Shown here: positions 53,301-64,000 of the stretch, piece after piece
How the letters are laid out: each line of letters begins with the position of its first letter
Position numbering within the stretch: position 1 is the stretch's first letter
Assembly: GCA_032207245.1 (NCBI GenBank)
Contig: CM063503.1
Span: forward strand, 56,341,017 to 56,405,016
Origin: Pardosa pseudoannulata
Lineage: Eukaryota > Arthropoda > Arachnida > Araneae > Lycosidae
DNA: 64,000 nt
Direction of reading: 5' to 3'
Notes under the pieces: generated by a model
The model's database searches: none
The model's input: the letters and a program-made list of their open reading frames with translations, nothing else
Told to the model about the DNA's origin: nothing
Program-made: the position numbers and the translations under genes

Positions 53301-54689
53301 TTATATTTATAGAAAAAATTATTATTCATCATTATTTACATGGAATTATTCGAATTAACGACTATGGGATATAATGTTTTTGCACCATCGTTCGTTCACT
53401 TCTTAAACACGTGGGAAAGTCAATTATTTAAAATTGTTTCAAAACTCCCACCGCAACTTTTATACAGTTTTGTTTTAAATACGGTTGCATTTTAGTGGTT
53501 TCATCAGCTGAGGAAAGATCTATAAACTACACGGTGATATATCCTGACGTTATGGAGCATACGGTATGATGCTACGTTATCCATCTGTAAACGTAGCCCG
53601 TATGTACTGTTTTGCATAATTGTGAGACTAGCCATGGATGGAAGGTGGTACAAAACAAGCTTTCGTTTAGTAACGTGACACTCTGGCATATAATTTTGTA
53701 TGACCAACCCATCAACTACTGTTATTAATACAGACATTAAGTTTTCTTTTAGTTCAAAGATATTGTGATAAGTAGTTTCTTGACAATAAAATGAGTCTTA
53801 TTATGTATTGAACAGCCTACGTACACTACCTTCAAGGCCGATGCATATCAGAAGGAGTGAAATGATATCACTCTACCAAATACCATTGTATATTGAAAAG
53901 CATTTCTCTTCTTCAACTAGACAATTGCTAGATAATGGAACTGTGTTAAATCTTCCATTACACCTTCAAACAATCTCTTTACTTTAGATGCGTAACTAAT
54001 TATATTAACTCACTCTTAATGTGGATAAACGATATTGTTTGACAATACTGTTAACAAAGAAATGCCTTAACTTTCTTTCATTACAGGTTGTTGACCGTCA
54101 AATAAACTTATCAAGTTAAAGATGTATTTCATAGCATAAATTACAATGTGAAACTTTATAATACTATTGTGTTGTTAACTAAAACTGGACTTATCTTCAG
54201 TCTGCTATCCTTGATATATAAAATAAAAATCTTCATTATTTAGTTACCTTAAAGTGACATTGTACTTCCATAGTTAATTTATTTTCTATAACCAATCTAC
54301 TTAAAAATTTAATAACATTAGCAATAAATTTGTGAAGCGGTTAAAATCTGAAGCTTCAAAATTATTATTCTAGAAGTTATTAATCATTATTTTAAAAAAA
54401 AAAAAAAAAGCTTTATTAAAAATGTTTGAATCACATTCTTTTTAGACATAATACGATCATTTTAATTTATAACATAGCTAATAAACCTTAAAATAATACA
54501 TTTGTCATCATAAGCATCCATGGAAAATATTTAGAGAAAACAAAGCAAAAAATAATAGTAGCATGAATATCGATTTTTCTTGAACAAAATGTCTGTAGCA
54601 GATCTTTTTAGCACAGAATTGATATATTATGCTTTCCGAAACATATTAATTTTAATTGCATTTTATATTCTATAAGGTAAATAGAGAAT
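53301..54689. other. No confident gene
   Basis: Apart from the doubtful mariner scrap noted above, this is AT-rich noncoding DNA with an A15 run near 54394. Confidence 0.45.
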
Positions 54690-57105
54690 AAATTCCATAT
54701 GTATTTGTCAAATTTTGAAAAGCGCTTGACTTTTTCACGTATGCATAAAATAGGACAATTTTTATTCGGAAAAATCATTCAATACAATCATTCGTAATAC
54801 ATTTTTTGTATGTTAATGTAATAATTTCTATCTATCCTATACTCATTATAAGATGATGAACATTACGTACTCTTTTTACTTCTCATTAGCAACATTACAT
54901 AGATAGAAAAAAGCATGGGGTTTTTCATGTAATCATGAAATTTCTTTGAACTATTATTTTGTACTTTACACTTGATTACGTTAATCATTGGTATGCTTTT
55001 TTAATTTAGTCTTTTTTTTAAAAAAAATTCTACCTCTTGTGTCTCCAATTTTTTTTTAAATTTATTAAATCCAAATTTTACTGCAGTAATTGTCATGTGT
55101 ATTAGAACATATTATAGGAAACTGTGATATGAAAATTAAACTTAGTGCCCCTATTTGATTCGAATAGAAATACTATGAATGAATTATTAATTGTAATATT
55201 GCAATCGTCAAGAAAACCATCTTTTAAATCTCACTATGTAAATTACATCAAATTTTGGGCATGTTACAGATCTGCGACAATGTGATACAGAGAACTAATC
55301 AAAAATATTTTACTTTTGTAACCTAAAACTGAACTGTATATAAAATAAAGACTGAAAATCATTCAATGTAATCATTCGTAATACATTTTTTTGTATGTTA
55401 ATGGAAATAGTTCTATTCATCCTATATTCATTATAGGATGATTGAATATCAAATATTTTTTTCGCTTCTCATTAACTATATAACATAGATAGAAAAACAC
55501 ATGGGGTTTTTCACGTAATCATGAAATTTCTTTGAATTATTATTTTTGTACTTTACACTTAATGGAATCACTGGTATTACGTTAATCCTTTTTTAATTTA
55601 GTCTTTTTTTTTAAATAAACCTCTTGTGTCTCCAATGCTTTTATTTAATTTATTAAATCCAAACTTTATTGCAGTAATAGTGATGTATATGAGGACATAT
55701 TATATGAAACTGTGATATGAAAATTAAAACTTAGTACCCCTATTTGATTGGAATAAAAATACTACGAGTGATTTATTAGTTGTAATATTTTAATCATCAA
55801 GAAAACCATCTTTTAAATCTCACTATGTAAATTACATCAAATTTTGGACATGTTATAGATCTGCGGCAATATGATACAAAGAACTAATCAAAAATATTTT
55901 GTATTTGTAACCCAAAACTGAAATGTTTATAAAATAAAGACTGAAAATCATTCAATGTAATCATTCGTAATACATTTTTTGTATGTTAATATAATAGTTT
56001 CTATTCATCATATGATATTATAGGATGATAAATATTAAATACTCTTTCCGCTTCTCATAAGCTACATAACATAGATAAAAAAAACACATGGGGTTTTTCA
56101 CGTAATCATGAAATTTCTTTGAATTATTATTTTTGTACTTTACACTTAATGGAATCACTGGTATTACGTTAATGCATTTTTAATTTAGTCGTTTTTTAAT
56201 TCTACCTCTTGTGTCTCCAATTTTTTTTTAAATTTATTAAATCCAAATTTTACTGCAGTAATTGTCATGTGTATTAGAACATATTATAGGAAACTGTGAT
56301 ATGAAAATTAAACTTAGTGCCCCTATTTGATTCGAATAGAAATACTATGAATGAATTATTAATTGTAATATTGCAATCGTCAAGAAAACCATCTTTTAAA
56401 TCTCACTATGTAAATTACATCAAATTTTGGGCATGTTACAGATCTGCGACAATGTGATACAGAGAACTAATTGAAAATATTTTGTATTTGTAACCTAAAA
56501 CTAAACTGTTTATAAAATAAAGACTGAAATGCATTCAATGTAATCATTCGCAATACGTTTTTGTATGTTAATTAGTTTCTATCCATCCTATACTCATTAT
56601 AAAATGATGATACTCTTTTCGCTTCTCATTAACTACATAACATAGATAGAAAAACACATGGGGTTTTACACGTAATCATGAAATTTCTTTGAATTATTAT
56701 TTTTGTACTTTACACTTAATGGAATCATTGGTATTACGTTAATGTTTTTTTAATTTAGTATTTTTTTAAATCTACCTCTTGTGTCTCCAATATTTTTTAA
56801 AAATTATTAAATCCAAATTTTACTGCAGTAATAGTCATGTATATGAGAACATATATGAAACAGTGATATGAAAATTAAACTTAGTACCCCTATTTGATTG
56901 GAATAGAAATACTACGAGTGAATTATTAGTTGTAATATTGCAATCATCAAGAAAAACATCTTTTAAATCTCACTATGTAAATTACATCAAATTTTAGACA
57001 TGTTACAGATTTGCGACAATGTGATACAGAGAACTAATCGAAAACATTTTGTATGTGTAACCCAAAACAGAACTGTTTATAAAATAAAGACAGAAAATAA
57101 CAAAA
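54690..57105 (+). repeat. Four-unit tandem repeat, ~585-bp period, alternating subtypes
   Basis: Units start near 54777, 55360, 55948 and 56532 with ATTCAAT(A/G)(C/T)AATCATTCG(T/C)AATAC. They share TGGGGTTTTTCACGTAATCA, CTCTTGTGTCTCCAAT, AGAAAACCATCTTTTAAATC and AATTACATCAAATTTTGG. Units 1 and 3 are almost identical from the CTCTTGTGTCTCC motif onward (TTAGTGCCCC, GATTCGAATAG, CTATGAATGA, AATCGTCAAG). Units 2 and 4 share a different set (TTAGTACCCC, GATTGGAATA, CTACGAGTGA, AATCATCAAG). Confidence 0.93.
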
Positions 57106-58183
57106 AAAAAGTATTGTTTATCAAGTAAAATGGAAAAAGAATTTATCTTGGTAAAACATCTACAAGGAAAAAACGGTGTTTATTCATATCATTTACCTTA
57201 TGGGTGTAAGTTTGTGAACATAATAATCTCTCCACCAAGTATATATTTAGATAAAGCAAATGCCTAATGGCCAATTACTTTACCTTTATGTGACGCCCAT
57301 ATTCCAAACTTTGCTTATCATACACCTAAAAGCTAACCGTAGATATTTTATAAGATTTATTATCCTGCTAACTTGCACTGCAATATTTTTCTATAAGTTG
57401 TTTCTTCTGCTATCGACATATTTGTTGATAGCTTTAACAAACATTATCAATATATATTTATTTGCGCCTTCATTTTTCTGTTACTCATTGTTTAAAAGTT
57501 CTGATAAAAAATAGTTAAAATGTTAGAATCTTATAAAAATGAAGATATTTTTAAACATTTTAAAATTTTTAAGCCCTGAACTCTTTAGTACTTATTACTG
57601 AAAAGGAATAAAAAAGTTATCTTCTCACTTTTTAATTAAACGTCCATTCAATATTTTAAATCTTTTACTAAAAGTCTGGTAGTCTTTTAAATCTAAAGCA
57701 CACCATTTTATTTCTGAAATCTATCAATTCATCTCCCAAGGAGAATGAAAACAAGTATATCAATTATTTTCTTGGTCTTCAAATATATTTACAATAACAA
57801 CATTAATATAAATAATGTGTATTTTTTATCCTTTGCCATTAACAAATGTAATTCAGATTAAAGGGTGAATATCTAAGAGTTGTTTGATTGTAACAACCGT
57901 AATTAGAACTACTAGAATTAAAAATTTTATAAATGAAAATGAATCTTTAATTCCTAAAACTGTTAGAAATTATAACCGTAAGAAATGTAAATTTTTGTTT
58001 CAAATACTTTTTTAGCTTATTTTACAGGAGAAAAAATTCTTTTGTTTTTAACACAATGACGGACAATAGGAGCAAGTGAAGTTAAAAAATTAACACTATA
58101 TGTTTTTATAACTTTTAGAATATTAGAAGTATAGTTTTACTCTTTCTGCTTGAATAAACTTAATTTTGATTAATTCAGCACGT
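57106..58183. other. No confident gene
   Basis: ORF 57260-57514 would be an 84-residue very hydrophobic peptide. Its Leu/Ile/Phe content follows the T-rich composition and there is no splice or family support. Confidence 0.45.
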
Positions 58184-58632
58184 TTAATTAGGTTGCGGCT
58201 ATAACCGTCATGGCGCCAGCGAACTCTAGACACTAAGTAATGGGACAATGACGGCTATAACTGCAAAAATTTAAAAACGTAAATGACAGATTTAATGACT
58301 CAAATAAGTAATATTTTTTGTGTGCAACAAAGTACTTTTGGGAGTTTTACATGAAATGTTAGTTCATAATCAAACAAAATTAAATAAATGACAAAAAAAT
58401 TTATTATAATTTTATAATTATTACTCATTATTTTCGGAGTGGAAAACGAAATTCAACCTAAAAAATTGTTTCCAAAACATGACTGTAGGCTGCTACTTGT
58501 ATGTCGGTAAATCCACATGTGTGCAGCTATAGCCGTAGTGTCTAAACACTACCGTTTTGTTTTGGCACTTCATGCCACATAGTGAACTTCGCTTTGACGG
58601 CTAGAGACGCAACGTGTCCGTCAACGTGTTAA
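58184..58632 (+). mobile_element. piggyBac-like MITE, family D (tentative)
   Basis: A 449-bp GC-richer block between two TTAA sites. Near the left end is GTTGCGGCTATAACCGTCAT; near the right, reverse complemented, GTTGCGTCTCTAGCCGTCA. A further ACGGCTATAACTGC lies at 58251-58264. The outermost bases do not match well, so the ends are uncertain. The subterminal symmetry is clear. Confidence 0.55.
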
Positions 58633-59113
58633 TAATATGAAACAGTTCATCGAAATTTTATGCAAATTCCTTAAAACGTCATGAAATTTTATTGCAAGAA
58701 TCCCAAACAATAAATATTGAGTTATTACATTTCATTATTTCTTTTGTAAGCATTCATTAAAGTCATATAACACAGTTACATGTAATCACGCGAAGAAATG
58801 TCTAAGACACTAATAGCAGTGTTTAATGTAAGCTGTACATCAGTTAGAATAGAATATATTTTATTTTCAGAATATAATTTATATGTAATATATTACAGAT
58901 AGAGTAAGAACTTTATTCGTAATATTTCATTTAACTTCAATGAATCAAATTCATACCTGAACTTCAAAACAACTCGAAAATACTAAATGTTAAATTATTA
59001 GTTTTTAGCATTACTGTTTTGTAAATATTCATTTATGTTTTATAAACCAGTTCCGTGCAGTTTCAAAAGAAGTCACTAAAAATCTAATAGCGTTGTGTAT
59101 CTGGCAGTTGTGT

Positions 59114-59871
59114 TTAACCGTTTGAGTGCACCGAAGAGCTATCGCGCTTCGCTTGTTATGTGCCGAAAATGCGGAGAAGAGCGATAACGCTTCTCTTGTT
59201 TTGTACCGAAAATGCGAAGACGCTGCTGTTGGTTAGTATAATTTTCTCATCTATTGAGAGCAGTTGAATTCATATCAATCGCAGTTTGTATTCATTTTAC
59301 TCAATTGTGATTTTTAATAATACAAGAATTAAAATAAAACACAGTGGTAAGTAGTAATACAGTAGAGCCGTGGATTGTGGTACGGTAGACAAAATGAGAT
59401 TGTTTTATTTATTTATTTATTTGTAGTAAAAAAACTGTTCGTTGTTGTATAGAAATTAGAAACTGCTTCCGCTTTCTCAACAAGTGTTATAGTGATCATT
59501 ATTGATGCTATAGAGGAGGAATGGTTAGCAAGCAAAAACGCCACAGGAAGACTACCAATAAGTACAAAGTTTTCTTTAGAAATATTGCCTGGGTGAAACA
59601 ATGTGATGTATGCAGTAAAAAAATGGTAATGGAATTAGACGATCCCACTTAATTTGAGCTATATGTCAAAAAGGAATTCATGGAATTTGTCCAGCAAAAC
59701 ATTCTTGTAATAAGTGAGAATAAAGAATATTTTTGTTGGTAAAAATTACTTGTTACATAATAATTAGTGCTAATTATAACATTTCTATTGTTCTCCAAAA
59801 AAATTACTACACATATCACTCCGCACTATTAGCATATATATAAGAAAACTCTTCAGCACTCAAACGGTGAA
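59114..59871 (+). mobile_element. piggyBac-like element, family E, with decayed coding scrap
   Basis: The left end TTAACCGTTTGAGTGC and the reverse-complemented right end TTCACCGTTTGAGTGC make a 12-bp TIR; the right TTAA has decayed to TGAA. Two direct ~44-bp repeats lie next to the left TIR (59131-59174 and 59175-59218). Each has an imperfect hairpin (GAAGAGCGATAACGCTTCTC in the second) and GTGCCGAAAATGCG/GTACCGAAAATGCG. On plus, CDVCSKK (about 59602) and, after frame breaks, ICQKGIHGICPAKHSC (about 59661-59709) look like piggyBac's cysteine-rich tail. No functional transposase. Confidence 0.75.
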
Positions 59872-60141
59872 TAGTGTTTAATGGGTCAGTATATGACACT
59901 ATATATCATTTAAAATATAAAATATCTTATCTTCAGAATATTACTTATTTTTAACTCAATACATCACATGAGAATTTTATTCATAAAATTTAATTTAACG
60001 TCAATGAATCAAAATCATATCTTGACTTCAAAACAAATCTAAAACTTTATGTAAGATATTTTAAGGTCAAGAATTATATCACCGTAATGCAATATTAATA
60101 TTTTTTATCGCAAAGCAAAATTTTCTAGACAGGTGAATACC

Positions 60142-60432
60142 CTAAAAATAAGTTTCAGTATATAGAACTTTCTCCTTCAAGATAAAAAGTATTATAATCA
60201 TGCGTTTGCTACATAACCTTTTCAAAAAAAAATTCCATTCATTGCAGCCTCGCGACATCGGAATCCAAACAATAAGTTCAGAGGTTAGCGTCTTCCTTTT
60301 TAAGTATTCCATCACGTTCCTCAAGCCCTTGGCAATGACCACGATTCCACCAAGCACCCAGAAGTGTTTCCGAACCGGTCTGAAAATGGGACGTGTTTTA
60401 AACTTCGTGTCTGAACTCATTCCTCCCGTCAT
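60142..60432 (-). other. Unrecognised 96-residue ORF in the centre of the inverted repeat
   Basis: The minus frame reads FKTRPIFRPVRKHFWVLGGI, then a stretch ending in MEYLKRKTLTSELIVWIPMS, with mixed codon third positions that look coding compared with the AT-rich surroundings. The opposite frame (60200-60448) is also open, so strand is uncertain. There is no family recognition. It might be the relic of the element's own gene or a captured exon. Confidence 0.3.
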
Positions 60433-60441
60433 TGAAGAATA

Positions 60442-60624
60442 TTGTTAATAGGGATTTTAGCTATGGTAGATAGCCAGATCTCTTTCTCCCGCTTAAACGC
60501 GTTACAACTATGGCCGAGTTCTCAATTTAGTAACCAGGCCAAGTTCGCAGGGGTCAGGAAAGAGGTTGCAAAGGTAATTTCTTCGACAAGTGGAGTGTTC
60601 TGTATTTGTTTACGTGTGCCATAA
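60442..60624 (+). other. GC-richer open frame with possible splice donor
   Basis: LAMVDSQISFSRLNALQLW to VRKEVAK, followed by AAG|GTAATT, could be a short exon preceded by ATTTTAG. No homology recognised; low support. Confidence 0.2.
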
Positions 60625-61115
60625 AGGGAATTAGAGTGACCATACGGCTTTTGAATAACAAAAAGAAGGAAGAGAATTTTGATGAAAATATCTCAGATCT
60701 CGCCGCGCGATATAAAAGAATGTTAATATTGCGGAATAGCAGTTTAATTCTTGACCTTAACATATTTTAGATAAAGTTTTCGAGATGATTTGAAGTCCAG
60801 ATATGATTTTATTTCGTTGAAATTAAATGAAATTTCGTGAAAATAGTTTCTATGCTATGAGTAAAGAATTAAAACTAAATAATATTCTGAAGATAAGATA
60901 ATTTATTTTTTAACTGATATATAGCTTACATTAAACACTGTTATTAGTTTCTCAGAGATATCGTCGGGATTTTAGAATCATAGAATTGTTTTAGATAGCT
61001 TTAATGAATATTTACAAAATAATAATGCTGAAATACAATAATTTAATTTCTGTTTAGAATTCTTGCAATAAAAATGCCATTCCGTTTTAAGGAATTTGCA
61101 TAACATAACAACAAA

Positions 61116-61601
61116 TTGTTTTATATTATTAATAATTATATTACAAAATAAAATTTCAATTTTTGATCTACATAAAATTTGTATGGTATGACTATTTTTT
61201 CTTCAGATATTTTCCCAGAGCAAAAAAATATTAAAACATAATTACTTGACTTGAAATAATTATGTTTTTCGTTATCAATAAATAATAATGCATAAGTAAA
61301 TAAGTAATAATATTTTTTTATTATAAGGAAGCAATTATGTATAAAATATTTTTTTAATTTGTTAAAGTGTTTTTATAGACTCTTTTTGAGTTTTAAACGA
61401 GATAGCAGTCCTTGGAATTAAACTTTCAAACACTAAGTATATTCTTTACACAAATTTTAATGAACATATTTATATATTCTTATATTATTATATAAGAATT
61501 TATATATTTTTAAAAATTATGAACACTTTATACAATTTTTTTAATAATATATTCAATATTTTAAAACAAATACTGCAGAATGTCTTTTTCATTAACTATC
61601 C
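61116..61601. other. No recognised gene
   Basis: Very AT-rich spacer. Confidence 0.5.

Positions 61602-61663
<62 letters not shown>
61602..61663. repeat. (TA)n microsatellite
   Basis: About 60 bp of TA. Confidence 0.95.
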
Positions 61664-61668
<5 letters not shown>

Positions 61669-61759
61669 ATTTTATATAATATAAACCTCAGTGTTTGAAA
61701 GGGTAGTAACTTAGCCATGAATGAAATCATGGACTTGCATTTTGTTTAAGTAATCACTT

Positions 61760-62830
61760 CAAAACGATCTCACGAGAAATCTATGAATCATCGCAATGTT
61801 CGAGCTTTTTAACCAGATTTTTTGCAAGTTAGCGGTTTCGACTTTTCTAGAGAAGATGACATAGGCATAATTCTCACCCGCGTTTCATTAGAATTTCTCT
61901 TATGTGACCTCGCAAATCCTTACTTGATTGTTTGTTCTAGATTTGGTTGGATGTGCTTACAACTGTCCTCCTGATTTTCCGATGGCTGAATAAAACATAT
62001 ATCTTTTATAAATGATTCAAACCTCTGACTGACTTTAGTAGTAATAATTTTATTTTCTAAGTGATGGCTTCGTGGTCTCTTGCCGAGTATAGAACTTGCA
62101 AATTAAATATGGGTTTGAATTTATCAAAAAATATGTGTCTAAACTTTTAAGACACAAACAACGCCTATCTGTATTGTGTGTATGAATATTCTCACGAGCG
62201 TTTCATTAGAATTTCTCCTAGGTGACCTCGCACATCCTCAGTTGATTGTTTGTTCTAAATTTGGTTGGATGTGCTTACACCTGTCTTCCTGATTTTCCGA
62301 TGGCTGAATAAAATTTATATCTTTTATAAATGATTCAAACCTCTGACTGACTTTTGTAGGAATAAAATTTTTTCTATGTGATGACTTCATGGACTCTTGC
62401 CGAGTATAGAACTGGCAAATCAAATATGGATTTGAATTTATCAAAAAATATGTGTCTAAACTTTTAAGACACAAACAACGCCTATCTGTATTGTGTGTAT
62501 GAATATTCTCACGAGCGTTTCATTAGAATTTCTCCTAGGTGACCTCGCACATCCTCACTTGATTGTTTGTTCTAAATTTGGTTGGATGTGCTTACACCTG
62601 TCTTCCTGATTTTCCGATGGCTGAATAAAACTTGTCTTTTAAAAATGATTCAAACCTCTGACTGACTTTCGTAGAAATAACTTTATTTTCTATGAGATGG
62701 CTTCGTGGACTCTTGCCGAGTATAATACCGCCAAATTAAAAATGGGTTTGAATTTATCAAAAAATATGTGTCTAAACTTTTAAGACACAACCCGCATGTG
62801 TATTGTGTATGAATATGAATATTTTATAAC
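61760..62830 (+). repeat. Three-unit tandem repeat, ~316-bp period
   Basis: Units near 61887, 62200 and 62518 carry TTTCATTAGAATTTCTC, GTGACCTCGCA(A/C)ATCCT, GGTTGGATGTGCTTACA, CCTGATTTTCCGATGGCTGA and TGTGTCTAAACTTTTAAGAC. The period is not a multiple of three and the minus ORF here (62238-62474) is not maintained across units, so it is noncoding. Confidence 0.93.
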
Positions 62831-63579
62831 AAATTTCAAAATTTCACAAGTTCTACATTGATTGTTTCTTGATTGAACTTGATTTTTTGGAGATCAACAT
62901 CCATTTTATTGGTTTATTTGTATTTAAATTTCTTTAATTTCTTATCATCGAAAATAAATGGTAAGACAGTCAAATTCTCACTGTCTTTATAATATTTTTT
63001 TACCATAATAAATATTAAATATAACATTCATACGTTTATAATTTAAAATGATAACCTTTTTTATTCTAAAAATAGTAAAAATGGTAAAAAAGCAAATTTT
63101 CACTTCATATATTTCATTTAATTACTTTATAAAATATCTAGAACGACATAACAAAATATAATATAGATGTTAAAAATTCTTATGATTATTCACAAGAACA
63201 ATTATTATATTTTTTTCAGTTCTCATAAATGCAGTACTTAATTGACCTTTTCCTTATAAATATTACTTCCTTAAATTACTTGAGTCGATACTAGGGCTTT
63301 TAATAATGATTTTACTTTCGGAAATTTGTCCTATACATAGTTTTATAAATTTAGCAAAACGATGCTCTTTTTAATTATATGTTTATAGAGTGAATAAAAA
63401 TTTACACGCACACACATATATTTATATGTTTGTGTGTGTAATATATCAAAATTATTACCCCTAAAAATGATATCCAAAATTCTCTTTTTTCACCTTTTGA
63501 ATTTTCAATACCTAATTTTTTCTGCCATAAAGTGTTAGATAAAGGAGTATTCTTTAACTGAAACTTTTTTTCCCATCTC
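62831..63579. other. No recognised gene
   Basis: AT-rich noncoding with a small TGTGTGTGTAATATAT stretch near 63430. Confidence 0.5.
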
Positions 63580-63583
63580 TTAA

Positions 63584-63640
63584 TTAGTCGCGTGAGCAAA
63601 GCGGTAGACAGTAGCGTTGCAAACCAAATCCATCTCAAAA
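63584..63640 (+). mobile_element. tRNA-derived SINE, family S copy 5 (3' fragment)
   Basis: TCGCGTGAGCAAAGCGGTAG, ACAGTAGCGTTGCAAACCAA match the last part of copy 3 (TCGTGTGCAAAACAGTAGAC, CGTAGCGCTCCAAACCAA). The head is absent. Confidence 0.6.
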
Positions 63641-63795
63641 TTAACGCAGGAATAAATGCTACATTTCTGCCCACTGGCTACATTTTTCAACTGTCTTAAA
63701 TGATCAAGGTTCATTCTTGCCTCCCAAACTTGCTGAACAATGTTAAGCCTCATGGGAACAAGATTACGCTCGCTGTGGGCCGATATTGCCGACAA
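63641..63795 (-). other. Unrecognised ORF beside the SINE fragment
   Basis: The minus frame from 63795 reads MSAISAHSERNLVPMRLNIV, then QQVWEARMNLDHLRQLKNVA, before running into the SINE fragment. It is amphipathic and protein-like, with better composition than nearby DNA. No domain recognised; could be a decayed exon. Confidence 0.3.
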
Positions 63796-64000
63796 AGTAT
63801 TTATTTTTGAAGCCTTCTTTGCAGAAGTGTTGCACTGTACTGACAGTCGATAAGACCGATGTGTTTTGATCCTTAATAAATGGGAAGTTCCCCAAAGCTG
63901 GACTCCATTTTTATGGCTTTACAATTGCATTTTGATTAGAAGTCCTTTTTGCCCAGCAAGCTAGGGCAAACTAAATAATAGAGATTAATCTCCCGTGTAA
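63796..64000. other. Window end, no recognised gene
   Basis: Mixed-composition sequence; nothing assignable. Confidence 0.4.

Larger units (their letters stand above)
58640..61115. repeat. Large inverted-repeat structure with a direct middle copy
   Basis: The left arm (58650-58985) and the right arm (about 60735-61110, reverse complement) share TATGCAAATTCCTTAAAACG, TTTTATTGCAAGAAT, TAATA(G/A)CAGTGTTTAATGTAA, TTATCTTCAGAATAT-like text, TTTCATTTAA.TTCAA.GAA and CTTCAAA.CA.CTCGAAAA. A third, direct copy (about 59030-60110) is split by the TTAA element at 59114-59871. The GC-richer centre (60200-60640) is not repeated. It may be a foldback-type element or a duplicated and inverted array unit. 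Confidence 0.7.

Noticed and set aside
57260..57514. Hydrophobic ORF as a possible small membrane protein
   Set aside because: Composition follows T-rich DNA; no known family, signal or splice context.
62238..62474. 78-residue ORF with a reasonable composition
   Set aside because: Lies within a 316-bp tandem array whose period is not a multiple of three, and other units do not keep the frame.

Overview
The window is AT-rich, intron-like and repeat-dominated. It has long (TA)n/(TG)n microsatellites, a tRNA-headed SINE family, many DNA transposon remnants, and at most one convincing host exon, with clean AG/GT splice sites. This is a eukaryotic, metazoan genome. The transposon mix (Tc1/mariner, pogo/Tigger-like, hAT, piggyBac-like with TTAA sites, BEL/Pao and other LTR pieces) and the base composition suggest an invertebrate. 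An arthropod, perhaps an arachnid, is my best guess, but nothing here proves the taxon. There are no operons, rRNA genes, CRISPR arrays or bacterial features.

Layout. 1-7 kb: microsatellites, a solo LTR, a BEL/Pao fragment, the one good exon (3484-4174, internal, coiled-coil-like product not recognised), and a repeat carrying a tRNA-like block. 7-19 kb: no genes; several short tandem arrays, a TTAA-flanked piggyBac-like MITE, a SINE and a second TTAA element. 19.2-21.4 kb: a TIR-bounded pogo/Tigger-like element whose interior holds a five-unit satellite array. 22-31 kb: more tandem arrays, another TTAA MITE with a perfect hairpin, a mariner pseudogene, an inverted copy of the tRNA-like repeat, a putative LTR, and a piggyBac element that keeps its C-terminal cysteine-rich region. 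31-42 kb: a second candidate LTR, a minisatellite split by a SINE, two solo LTRs inside (TA)n, the 0.8 kb (TA)n tract, a third MITE copy, and another LTR inside (TA)n. 42-51 kb: a broken Tc1-like transposase, tandem arrays with SINE insertions, and an internally deleted hAT element. 51-64 kb: the best-preserved MITE copy, a four-unit ~585-bp array with alternating subtypes, two more TTAA elements, a ~2.4 kb inverted-repeat structure, a three-unit ~316-bp array, and a weak ORF near the end.

No cellular pathway can be read here. The biology is the history of insertion and local amplification. Several TTAA elements and SINEs sit inside short tandem arrays, and the neighbouring array unit serves as an empty-site control. 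The LTRs of one family sit in (TA)n. Several distinct piggyBac-like families share a small subterminal hairpin with an ATAA core. Most long ORFs over the TA tracts are low-complexity artefacts.
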